DNA of 5,745 bases from Acidobacteriaceae bacterium (GCA_003166055.1 PMWR01000141.1:335-6079); one strand, 5' to 3'; numbered from the stretch's first letter, positions 1 through 5,745 are shown. Program-made: numbers and translations. Notes: generated from the sequence alone by a model not told the origin.

Positions 1-689
1 CCGGCGGAAACCGGACCAATCGTGGAAATCCCATGTCCGGCAAAATTCCAAATGGTGCTCGCCGCAATGGCTGCCACCACCGCGACCAGCGCTCCCGGAA
101 GTTTAGGGGCGAACCGACGCAGCACCAGCACAAACCCCAACACCAAGACGGACAGCGCCACAGTCGGCCAATGCGCCTGGGGCAGTCCGCGAAGCACCTC
201 CCAGAGCTGCACGACCGGGCGGCGCGAATCGACGGGCACGCCCACCATCTCGCTCAGCACCGAGATTCCTACCTGGAATCCTACTCCGGCAAGAAAGCCG
301 ACCAGCACTGTACGGGAAAGAAAGTCCGCGATGAACCCCAGCCGGAGCAAGCGGGCCAGCAGCAAGAGCACCGCAGTGAAGAGCGCCACGATTCCCGCCA
401 GAGCCACATATCTTGCCCCCGAAGGGGTTGCCATGCCCGACACTCCGCCCGCGAAGATCGCGGCCGTTGCCGAGTCCGCCGCCACCAGGAGATATCGTGA
501 CGAGCCGAAAGCCGCAAACGCCACCAGCGGCAGCATGAGTGAATAGAGCCCTGTTACCACTGGCATTCCGGCGATCTTGCTATATCCCAGCACTTGCGGA
601 ATATCCATCGCCGCCAGCACGACCCCGGCCAGCACGTCTCGCGCGGCGCCGGCACGCTCGAATTTTCGTAAGCCTCGAAACAAACTCAC
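1..689 (-). CDS. SulP-family anion transporter, N-terminal part (cut by window edge)
   Basis: This is an inner-membrane carrier of the SulP/SLC26 family, whose members move sulfate, bicarbonate or other anions; the substrate cannot be told from this part. The first 229 codons are present with no stop, and the remaining membrane helices and any STAS domain lie outside the window. Family signatures are clear: DIPQVLGYSKIAGMPVVTG (residues 29-47), ADSATAAIFAGG (71-82) and LGFIADFLSRTVLVGFLAGVG (116-136), set among hydrophobic helices at about 15-30, 48-70, 92-112, 126-145, 174-190 and 197-212. The GTG start at 689 is chosen because AAGAGGAG lies 10 nt upstream. The frame stays open further upstream, and a GTG at 728 is possible but has no Shine-Dalgarno sequence. 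The gene lies 76 nt after ctaG on the same strand with no visible terminator or convincing promoter between, so co-transcription is possible. Family is secure; substrate and any tie to respiration are unknown. Confidence 0.92.
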   Translation of the reverse strand, partial: MSLFRGLRKFERAGAARDVLAGVVLAAMDIPQVLGYSKIAGMPVVTGLYSLMLPLVAFAAFGSSRYLLVAADSATAAIFAGGVSGMATPSGARYVALAGIVALFTAVLLLLARLLRLGFIADFLSRTVLVGFLAGVGFQVGISVLSEMVGVPVDSRRPVVQLWEVLRGLPQAHWPTVALSVLVLGFVLVLRRFAPKLPGALVAVVAAIAASTIWNFAGHGISTIGPVSA

Positions 690-699
690 CGTCTCAGAA

Positions 700-713
700 C
701 TCCTCTTGGAGGA
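700..713 (-). promoter_or_regulatory. Ribosome binding site of the SulP gene inside a short inverted repeat
   Basis: On the minus strand the sequence TCCTC-CAA-GAGGA (713 to 701) is a perfect 5-bp inverted repeat with a 3-nt loop. Its right arm is the core of the Shine-Dalgarno AAGAGGAG (707-700) that supports the GTG start at 689. If the hairpin forms, it would partly hide the ribosome binding site. Five base pairs with a tight loop is weak, so chance is a fair explanation. The Shine-Dalgarno itself is well supported. Confidence 0.5.
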
Positions 714-765
714 TTGACGCAGATTCACATTCAGTTCTATCAGCGCGCATGCCGTTCTCTAATGC

Positions 766-1596
766 CTACGCGCGAAGTTTTGAGTCCTGCTGCAAGAGAT
801 TGACCGTAATGAAGACCGCGGGGATCAAGAAGACCATCGAACCGACAACCCACATAATGACTGCGCCGACGACCTGGTCGGTCATGGGATTGATTTGAAA
901 GCGGTTTGGCTGCGCGAGGTAGTACGTGTAAACGGGGCGGTCGCAGAAGGCGAGGAAGGCCGAAAGCGCGGTATTGACGATGTCTGCGCCGACCAGGTAC
1001 GGGATCATGAACCAGCCTGGGTAGCGAGCGCTGGTCGGCCACGGGCGGATGAGGGGCCACCAGAAGAGAATTGAGGAACTGAGGAAACAAATGTGCTCGA
1101 AGTCGTGCCAGCGCTCGTGCTCCAGAGCAAAGTCATAGGCGGAGGGTACATGCCAGCCCAGGAAGATCAAATTCATGGCGAGCCACGCAACTAGCGGCCT
1201 CGTCAGGAAACGGCCCAATGTGCGCAGCGCCTTCAGTCGAAGCAGAGGGCCGAGCAGGTGGACGGTGAGTATGTGGGGAAGTCCGCGCAGCAGCGGGACC
1301 TGCGGATCACCGAGAAGCAGGAGCGGTGGAACGAACGACATGAGGAGCAGATGCTCCACCATGTGCGCGCTGAGGAGTGCATCGGCAAAGCCGTCCATCG
1401 GCGAACCGATCGCGAGCCAGAGGAGGGCGAGGCCGGAGAGAAATGCAGCCAGGCGCGACACGAAGAACTGGGCGGCTCTGGTCTTGCGAACTGCGAACCA
1501 CCCGCGGGTGTAGACGATAGCGGATAGCAGCACCATCGTGGTGAGGAAGATGGGTGGCGACCAATCGTCGAAGATGGCCTGGATTGCAGGAGGCAT
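766..1596 (-). CDS. ctaG: Cytochrome c oxidase assembly factor, caa3-type CtaG family
   Basis: This polytopic inner-membrane protein is of the Bacillus-type CtaG family (caa3_CtaG), which is needed to make active caa3-type haem-copper oxidase and is thought to act in copper-site assembly. It is not related to the Cox11 protein that is also named CtaG in Proteobacteria. The 276-residue product has about seven hydrophobic segments (roughly 16-30, 46-63, 82-96, 136-150, 170-183, 196-216, 242-266). Conserved-looking polar motifs lie at the helix ends: SAHMVEHLLL (76-85, His78 and His82), GWHVPSAYDFAL (147-158, His149), RWHDFEH (162-168, His164 and His168) and TDQVVGAVIMW (239-249). These histidines are plausible metal ligands by inference. 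It starts 21 nt after the b-c fusion gene. No good Shine-Dalgarno precedes the ATG, so translation may depend on ribosomes arriving from upstream. Position beside the bc genes and an oxidase subunit fits the role. Confidence 0.93.
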   Translation of the reverse strand: MPPAIQAIFDDWSPPIFLTTMVLLSAIVYTRGWFAVRKTRAAQFFVSRLAAFLSGLALLWLAIGSPMDGFADALLSAHMVEHLLLMSFVPPLLLLGDPQVPLLRGLPHILTVHLLGPLLRLKALRTLGRFLTRPLVAWLAMNLIFLGWHVPSAYDFALEHERWHDFEHICFLSSSILFWWPLIRPWPTSARYPGWFMIPYLVGADIVNTALSAFLAFCDRPVYTYYLAQPNRFQINPMTDQVVGAVIMWVVGSMVFLIPAVFITVNLLQQDSKLRA

Positions 1597-1617
1597 TGGA
1601 CTGACAAGATCGAAAAG

Positions 1618-3132
1618 TTAACGTTCGCCAGGCGTTGTTTGCCTGGAGGGTGGTGGCGGCTGCTCACTGGATTGGACCATTTGCCGTGAGGCATCGATGG
1701 CGGGTGTCAGATTCCCTCCTCGGAGCGTGAGCAGGAAATGTACAAGGGCCGTGGTCTCTGAGGGGTTGAGGGCGTTGCCGTAGGCCGGCATATTTCCGCC
1801 GCCCTGCAGAACCTGGCGGATGATCTGGTCTTCGGTCATGCGCGAAGCGACGGAGTCGAGAGCCGGCCCGCGCATGCCCCCGGTACCGCCGATGGAGTGA
1901 CAATTGCGGCATTGCTTGTTTTGCAGGACGAGCGCGCCCTCGCGTTCGAGGGGAGTGCGATCGTTCAGGTCGGCGACGGGAATTGGATCGCTTGTCCAGG
2001 CGTTCATGACGGGGCTCCAGGGTGTATACATCGCCAGGCGGGTGAAGGCACCAAGGGTGACAGAGATGACCGCGACCATAAGCAGGGCGACCGGGCGACG
2101 CGACCAATGCTTCTCGCCTTCTCCGGAAACGAGCGGAAGGAGCAACATCGCTCCGATGACGAGAATGGGTGCGATGAAGAGGACGGGAGTTTCGAGGCTG
2201 GGCGGCAGATAGGCCAGGACGGCGTAGATCCAGAGGAATGCGAAATCGGGCTTGGGCGCGGTCTGGATGATGGTGGGATCTGGCTGACCCGTGGGACCAA
2301 AGGGCCCAAACCAGAACGCGCAGGCCATGATAGCGAGCAGGATGGCCGCGGCGAAGACGGCGTCTTTCCACGCGGCGTCGGGCACGAAGGGAATGCCGGT
2401 TTTCTCGGTGAGGTTGTGGTACTGCTGCGTATAGGTCTTTTTGCTTACCAGGCGACCGGGCATCGGCCACTCATTGATGCCGAGGCGCAGCACCATCCAA
2501 ACGTGCAGTCCAACGAGTGCGAGCAGGATGCCGGGAATGACGAAGACATGCAGAGCGAAGAAGCGGGAGAGTGTTGGGCCCGCGATGATGGGACCGCCGA
2601 GCATGAGATCGACCAGCGCACCGCCAACAAGAGGAACGCGGCTGAGGATGGATGCGCCAATGCCGAGGCCCCAATAGGCGTCTTGATCGAAGCGGAGGAC
2701 CTGGCCGGTAAAGGCCATGCCGAGGGTGAGCAGAAGCAGGAAAACGCCGACGATCCAAGTGAGTTCGCGGGGGAATTTGTAGGCGCCGAAGAGAAAGACC
2801 TGGGTCAGGTGAATGAGCACGATGGCGACCATGAAGTCGGAGCCCCATCCGTGCATGGCGCGGAGATACCAGCCGAGCGGGACGTTGTGGTCGAGGAATT
2901 CGAGGCTGCTCCAGGCATGGCTGGCGGTTGGGGCGTAGACCAGAGCGAGCAGTATTCCGGTGACAACCTGAAGAACCAGAATCACCGTGGCAGCGCTGCC
3001 AAAGACATACCACCAGCTTGAGGTGCTGGACGGAACTTCGTGCTCGGCCGCTTCGATGGCGGGAGCGCCCAGCCCAAGCCGTCGCTCGAACCAACTGTAG
3101 ACATCGATGGCGCGCTGCTTCAGGCTGGCCAT
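1618..3132 (-). CDS. Cytochrome b fused to a C-terminal cytochrome c domain (bc complex)
   Basis: This is the membrane core of a quinol:cytochrome c oxidoreductase, 504 residues. Residues 1-220 form a cytochrome b6-like four-helix part with bis-His haem ligands His94/His108 (13 residues between) and His195/His210 (14 between); the 14 spacing is the b6 type rather than the mitochondrial type with 13. Residues about 245-370 form a subunit-IV-like part with three helices (256-276, 313-335, 348-367). A c-type domain follows, with CRNCH at 408-412 and likely axial Met448 in GGGNMPAYG, then a Pro-rich tail. In Bacillus the same blocks are split between QcrB and QcrC, and here all are in one chain. 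The usual PEWY Qo motif reads PDFA (295-298), and the position of the haem-ci cysteine of b6 is Val43. The ATG at 3132 is preferred to upstream ATGs because AGGAG lies 7 nt before it and the cytochrome b similarity begins there. It overlaps the Rieske gene by 13 nt, suggesting coupled translation. Confidence 0.95.
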   Translation of the reverse strand: MASLKQRAIDVYSWFERRLGLGAPAIEAAEHEVPSSTSSWWYVFGSAATVILVLQVVTGILLALVYAPTASHAWSSLEFLDHNVPLGWYLRAMHGWGSDFMVAIVLIHLTQVFLFGAYKFPRELTWIVGVFLLLLTLGMAFTGQVLRFDQDAYWGLGIGASILSRVPLVGGALVDLMLGGPIIAGPTLSRFFALHVFVIPGILLALVGLHVWMVLRLGINEWPMPGRLVSKKTYTQQYHNLTEKTGIPFVPDAAWKDAVFAAAILLAIMACAFWFGPFGPTGQPDPTIIQTAPKPDFAFLWIYAVLAYLPPSLETPVLFIAPILVIGAMLLLPLVSGEGEKHWSRRPVALLMVAVISVTLGAFTRLAMYTPWSPVMNAWTSDPIPVADLNDRTPLEREGALVLQNKQCRNCHSIGGTGGMRGPALDSVASRMTEDQIIRQVLQGGGNMPAYGNALNPSETTALVHFLLTLRGGNLTPAIDASRQMVQSSEQPPPPSRQTTPGER

Positions 3133-3824
3133 GATTTGGCTCCTGGTCTCGAGATATCGGGCGGCTTCAATTCTTCGGCGTCTGCGAACGTTGGCGAGGG
3201 GCTGGCTTGAATCTGCGTCAGGGTCTGGTGGCCCGGCTTGGCGCAGTTGCCGGCTGCCAGGGTAGGCATCTTTCCGGCATAGATCATGAGGTTGCCCGAA
3301 ACCATCTTGTGGGGGTACTCGAAGAGGCCGCGCTCGGGCGGACCGGATGCGCGGGAGCCATCCTCGTAGTAAGCGCCGCCGTGGCAGGGGCACAGGAACA
3401 GTCTGGATTGCGCAAACCAGCGCACCGGACATCCAAGATGAGCGCAATTAATGGCGAAGACCTGGAAATCATCTCCTGAGATGTGACGGACCCAGCAGGG
3501 GATATCGCCCGTCTGGCCGTCCCAGGGCGTGGTCGCCGGATTGCGGAAGTTCACCAGGCGCGTTTCTCCCTCAGGGAAACCGGTGAGCGGGCCGAGGTCG
3601 ATCCAGGAGTCTTCGCTTGAGTTCTTCCGCAAAGCGGGGCCGAGGAGATAACCGATTATCGGGATGGCCAGAATGGCGCCGACGGCTCCATTCAGAAGCA
3701 GAGACATCTTGAACAGGAATACGCGGCGGGAATGGCCCGCACTCTTCGGGTTTCCCGGCGGCTCAGTCGCGTTGGCTTCGCCCGGTAAGAGAGGATCACT
3801 CGGGTTCATTTCGTCCTGTTCCAT
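3120..3824 (-). CDS. Rieske 2Fe-2S protein of the bc complex
   Basis: This subunit takes electrons from quinol at the Qo site and passes them to a c-type haem on the outer face of the membrane. The 234-residue product has a polar N-terminus, then SRRVFLFK (32-39), a twin-arginine-like motif directly before one hydrophobic helix (about 41-62). This matches the usual Tat-exported, N-terminally anchored Rieske protein. The cluster motifs are complete: CAHLGC (127-132) and CPCHGG (145-150). Cys127, His129, Cys145 and His148 are expected cluster ligands, with Cys132 and Cys147 as the disulfide pair. A tail of about 50 residues rich in Pro, Ala and Ser follows the fold and resembles nothing I recognise. 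The ATG at 3824 has GGAGA 7 nt upstream; an in-frame ATG five codons later (3809) with AGGA before it is an alternative. The gene overlaps the b-c fusion by 13 nt and lies 56 nt after the cytochrome c gene. Confidence 0.95.
   Translation of the reverse strand: MEQDEMNPSDPLLPGEANATEPPGNPKSAGHSRRVFLFKMSLLLNGAVGAILAIPIIGYLLGPALRKNSSEDSWIDLGPLTGFPEGETRLVNFRNPATTPWDGQTGDIPCWVRHISGDDFQVFAINCAHLGCPVRWFAQSRLFLCPCHGGAYYEDGSRASGPPERGLFEYPHKMVSGNLMIYAGKMPTLAAGNCAKPGHQTLTQIQASPSPTFADAEELKPPDISRPGAKSWPA
3140..3144 (-). promoter_or_regulatory. Ribosome binding site that sets the start of the b-c fusion gene
   Basis: AGGAG on the minus strand lies 7 nt before the ATG at 3132 and sits inside the last codons of the Rieske gene. 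The reading frame stays open for another 105 codons, back to an ATG at 3447, but that stretch overlaps the Rieske iron-sulfur motifs in another frame and has no cytochrome b character. This site therefore decides the start. Confidence 0.75.
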
Positions 3825-3880
3825 GCGATGGTCTCCATTCTCGAACTCATCGGCGCACTCGTTATCTCTTTACTTTGAAT

Positions 3881-4639
3881 CTAAGGATGGGTGGGATACG
3901 GTTGGCCCGGATTGGCGACGCGCTTCGACGCAAGCCAGGCGAGGACGTCGGTGATTTGCTGGTCGGTCATCGGTTGTGGGCCGTCTCTTCGCCAATCCGG
4001 TTTTCCTTCGTCGGGGCGGCCTGCGATGACGATGCTGCGCAGGTTCTGGTCGCTGATGAGCGCAAGATAGGAGGGGTCGACGATGGACCCGAGTTTGCCC
4101 TTTCCGGAGGCGGGATTTCCATCGGCGGGGCCGCCTTCACCGCTCGTTCCGTGGCAACGAGCGCAAAAAACCTGATAGGCCTTAAGTCCATGATCTGCAT
4201 TGCCGGGTAAGGTGGCAAGATAGGGTGGAGGATTCTGGCCTGCGAGGAGGTTCGGGTTTCCCCATTGTTTTACGATGCCTTGCGCCAGTGCTGAGACCTG
4301 GCCGTCGGTCAACATGCCGCCGGCGCTCTTTGCAAAGGCAGGCATCAGTCTGGCGGAAACTCCATTCGCAATTACATTTCGCAAATGGTCTTCACCAGCC
4401 ACCGCAATGTAGACCGGATTGGCAAGCGAGATAGCCGCGCCGTTGCTGCCGTTTTCTCCGTGGCACGCGGCGCAGTTCTGTTTGTAGAGAGCAGGGAAGT
4501 CGACAACCTCTTCAGGACGGACGACCTCAGGGCCTGGCCCAGGTTGGCCAGGAATGCGTCCGCAGCCAGCGACGGCCATGCAAAAAGCAGCCAGCATGAG
4601 AGCACAAAGTGCTGTTCGAATTCGAGGCGCACGACTCAT
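3881..4639 (-). CDS. Cytochrome c lipoprotein with two haem-binding sites
   Basis: This is a secreted electron carrier, probably linking the bc complex to the oxidase. The 252-residue product begins with a basic, hydrophobic signal peptide ending in lipobox VAGC (23-26), so Cys26 is expected to be lipid-anchored. A Pro-rich linker (about 29-42) leads to two class-I-like cytochrome c domains. The first has CAACH (56-60) and likely axial Met99 in RLMPAF. The second has CARCH (159-163). Its Met ligand is unclear: Met224 in QPMTDQQ is the only late candidate and lies very close to the start of the final helix. The start ATG overlaps the stop of the preceding membrane protein gene as ATGA (4636-4639), with only a weak purine-rich stretch as Shine-Dalgarno, so coupled translation is likely. 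Placement just before the Rieske gene and after oxidase genes supports a dedicated donor role. Alternatively it could be a fixed subunit of either complex. Confidence 0.92.
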   Translation of the reverse strand: MSRAPRIRTALCALMLAAFCMAVAGCGRIPGQPGPGPEVVRPEEVVDFPALYKQNCAACHGENGSNGAAISLANPVYIAVAGEDHLRNVIANGVSARLMPAFAKSAGGMLTDGQVSALAQGIVKQWGNPNLLAGQNPPPYLATLPGNADHGLKAYQVFCARCHGTSGEGGPADGNPASGKGKLGSIVDPSYLALISDQNLRSIVIAGRPDEGKPDWRRDGPQPMTDQQITDVLAWLASKRVANPGQPYPTHP

Positions 4640-5550
4640 TGGTCTTTTTCTTCAAACGTGGATGGGTCTTTCAGCAGGGATGGATCGGCCTGGGGCTGAT
4701 CGCTGTGGAGGCCGGCACGCACGGCAAAAGGCAAGGCTCGGAACTGTGGCGTCCGCACCTTGACCTGCAGGTTGACGACGAAGCCGCAGACCAGGCCGAA
4801 GGCGATCTGCGACAGAACGAACCAGAGCCAGTCGATGCGCGCGTTGAGAATGGGGCTGATGACGCCCAGTGCCGAGTAAATGATGCCGGTCCAGAGGAAT
4901 GGAGCGATAAAGCCGGCGGTAAGAATTGGCTTGCGGGGAAACATGGGCAACATCGCGCCGTAGAGCAGCCCGACCAGCAACGATGTGACAGCGTGAATGC
5001 CAAACGCGGCAAGCAGGCCAAGAAGATGAAACTGGGCCAGAAAGGCGTTGCTCTCGCCAGCCCAGCCGATGAATCCGCCGGCCGCCAGCAGGTTCACGGC
5101 ATACCACACGCTGTGGAATCGGATGAGGCCGAAGAGGGATGCTGGAATAATCATGGCGATGCCGCCGGCGATGCCGCCCTTGATGCCGGCCATTACGCTG
5201 AAGGTTTCAACCGGAAGAATCTTCCGATGATTTGGTTCGGCCGCCAGCTTCTCGCGTGTCCTGCGCTGGCTTGAGATCGTGATCTCTGAAGCATGAATCG
5301 GAACCGAGGCATGATGCTCGTGCGGCAGCACTTCAAAGAACCATCCCACCATGGACCGCAACAGGAGCACCAGGCCGAGCAGGCTGATTACCCAGTGAGT
5401 AACCATCCCGGCGATCACCAGCGCGATGCCAAGCGCCAGGACCATGGGCCAAGGGGTTGGCACCGGAAGCACGACGCCGTTCGAACCTTCGGCGTGTGAC
5501 GCGCGCGACGCTTCGTGTCTGGCAGGGTTCATCGATTCGTCGTGATGCAT
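4636..5550 (-). CDS. Unrecognised polytopic membrane protein of the oxidase/bc cluster
   Basis: I do not recognise this 304-residue protein with confidence. The N-terminus is soluble and His-rich (His at 2, 3, 12 and 19). A hydrophobic hairpin follows at about 35-50 and 53-72; its size and place after COX III recall small oxidase subunit IV proteins. Next comes a His-rich loop, PHEHH (76-80), and a basic linker (95-111). The C-terminal half has about five hydrophobic segments (121-145, 149-162, 172-200, 210-231, 240-262) with Gly-rich GIKGGIAGGIAM (122-133), loosely like YagU/DUF1440-type membrane proteins. A polar tail ends the chain. The ATG at 5550 is backed by GGGAGGAG at 5555-5562; an in-frame ATG six codons later is less well placed. 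It starts 21 nt after COX III and overlaps the cytochrome c gene by 4 nt. Context suggests an accessory subunit or assembly factor of the oxidase or supercomplex, which is inference. Confidence 0.85.
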   Translation of the reverse strand: MHHDESMNPARHEASRASHAEGSNGVVLPVPTPWPMVLALGIALVIAGMVTHWVISLLGLVLLLRSMVGWFFEVLPHEHHASVPIHASEITISSQRRTREKLAAEPNHRKILPVETFSVMAGIKGGIAGGIAMIIPASLFGLIRFHSVWYAVNLLAAGGFIGWAGESNAFLAQFHLLGLLAAFGIHAVTSLLVGLLYGAMLPMFPRKPILTAGFIAPFLWTGIIYSALGVISPILNARIDWLWFVLSQIAFGLVCGFVVNLQVKVRTPQFRALPFAVRAGLHSDQPQADPSLLKDPSTFEEKDQ

Positions 5551-5554
5551 CGCG

Positions 5555-5562
5555 CTCCTCCC
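5555..5562 (-). promoter_or_regulatory. Strong ribosome binding site of the unrecognised membrane protein gene
   Basis: GGGAGGAG on the minus strand ends 4 nt before the ATG at 5550, or 6 nt if GGAGG is taken as the core. It lies in the 21-nt gap after the COX III stop codon. It is the best Shine-Dalgarno match in the window and supports the first of the two in-frame ATGs. Confidence 0.75.
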
Positions 5563-5571
5563 TTTCTCAAG

Positions 5572-5745
5572 CTATCTGCCCAGAACATAGACCACCATAA
5601 ACACGACGACCCACACCGCATCGACGAAGTGCCAGTAAAGCGACAGCACCTCGAGTTTTTCCGAGTGCTCCTCTCTTACCAGGCCAAAGAAGGAGAATCC
5701 CAGAACAAGCGAAAGCATGATCAAACCCACCACGACGTGCGTGGC
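5572..5745 (-). CDS. ctaE: Cytochrome c oxidase subunit III, C-terminal end (cut by window edge)
   Basis: Only the last 57 codons and a TAG stop (5572-5574) are in the window; the start lies beyond 5745. The visible part begins with a helix containing THVVVGLIML, corresponding to the histidine/glycine-rich penultimate helix of subunit III. It ends in the family's terminal signature YWHFVDAVWVVVFMVVYVL, matching the common YWHFVD..W pattern that closes COX III proteins. This subunit supports the haem-copper oxidase core and carries no metal. Its presence implies that subunits I and II lie just upstream of the window on the same strand, as in usual ctaCDE clusters. The next gene follows after 21 nt, so the oxidase and bc genes probably share a transcript. 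Confidence 0.93.
   Translation of the reverse strand, partial: ATHVVVGLIMLSLVLGFSFFGLVREEHSEKLEVLSLYWHFVDAVWVVVFMVVYVLGR

Noticed and set aside
22..546. Plus-strand open frames of 174 and 155 codons
   Set aside because: They are antisense to clear SulP motifs and have low-complexity Ser/Thr/Arg-rich composition typical of shadow frames.
766..1596. Cox11-type CtaG copper chaperone
   Set aside because: Cox11 has a single membrane helix and a Cys-containing periplasmic domain. This protein has about seven helices and matches the unrelated caa3-type CtaG family.
740..1694. Minus-strand frames overlapping ctaG in other phases (for example 740-1090 and 1233-1694)
   Set aside because: They carry no motifs and are alternate-frame shadows of ctaG, which has intact family motifs throughout.
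1897..3021. Long plus-strand open frame of 374 codons antisense to cytochrome b
   Set aside because: It lies wholly opposite the b-c fusion gene, is rich in Asp, Glu and Gly with no domain or membrane pattern, and is the expected shadow of a GC-rich membrane protein gene.
3133..3447. N-terminal extension of the b-c fusion to an ATG at 3447
   Set aside because: The extra 105 residues are Arg/Pro-rich and overlap the Rieske cluster motifs in another frame. The ATG at 3132 has AGGAG 7 nt upstream and begins just before the cytochrome b similarity.
3825..3880. Possible promoter or terminator in the 56-nt gap between the cytochrome c and Rieske genes
   Set aside because: I see no convincing -35/-10 pair or stem with a T-run. 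Apart from the Rieske ribosome binding site (3832-3836) nothing can be supported.
4609..5274. Plus-strand open frame of 221 codons opposite the unrecognised membrane protein
   Set aside because: It has no recognisable motif, no good ribosome binding site was noted, and it overlaps the start of the cytochrome c gene and most of a well-supported membrane protein gene on the other strand.

Overview
The window is a near-gapless minus-strand gene cluster for the cytochrome c part of an aerobic respiratory chain. It looks bacterial, with GC in the high fifties by eye. The genes, in transcription order from high to low coordinates, are: the C-terminal end of cytochrome c oxidase subunit III (5572-5745, cut by the window edge); an unrecognised polytopic membrane protein (4636-5550); a two-haem-site cytochrome c lipoprotein (3881-4639); a Rieske iron-sulfur protein (3120-3824); a cytochrome b with a cytochrome c domain fused to its C-terminus (1618-3132); a CtaG-type oxidase assembly factor (766-1596); and the N-terminal 229 codons of a SulP-family anion transporter (1-689, running off the left edge).

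The first six genes look like one operon. Their junctions are 21 nt, a 4-nt ATGA overlap, 56 nt, a 13-nt overlap and 21 nt, and no terminator-like structure is visible between them. Together they encode a quinol:cytochrome c oxidoreductase (Rieske plus b-c fusion), a dedicated membrane-anchored cytochrome c, the end of a haem-copper oxidase and its assembly factor. The expected electron route is quinol, then Rieske and cytochrome b, then the fused c domain and/or the c lipoprotein, then the CuA/haem-copper oxidase encoded upstream. Every c-type haem here is tethered to the membrane, which would suit a bc-oxidase supercomplex. SulP follows after 76 nt and may be co-transcribed, but its link to respiration is unproven.

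The organism cannot be fixed from the sequence alone. The fully fused b-c protein, the Rieske-to-b order, the oxidase-linked diheme lipoprotein and the divergent Qo motif remind me most of Acidobacteriota or similar soil bacteria; this is inference.

Points of most interest are the unrecognised membrane protein between COX III and cytochrome c, the Qo-site motif (Pro-Asp-Phe-Ala where Pro-Glu-Trp-Tyr is usual), the lack of the haem-ci cysteine in an otherwise b6-type cytochrome b, and the unclear Met ligand of the second haem in the lipoprotein. No RNA genes, insertion sequences, CRISPR arrays or long repeats were seen. The gene-free gaps are all shorter than 80 bases.
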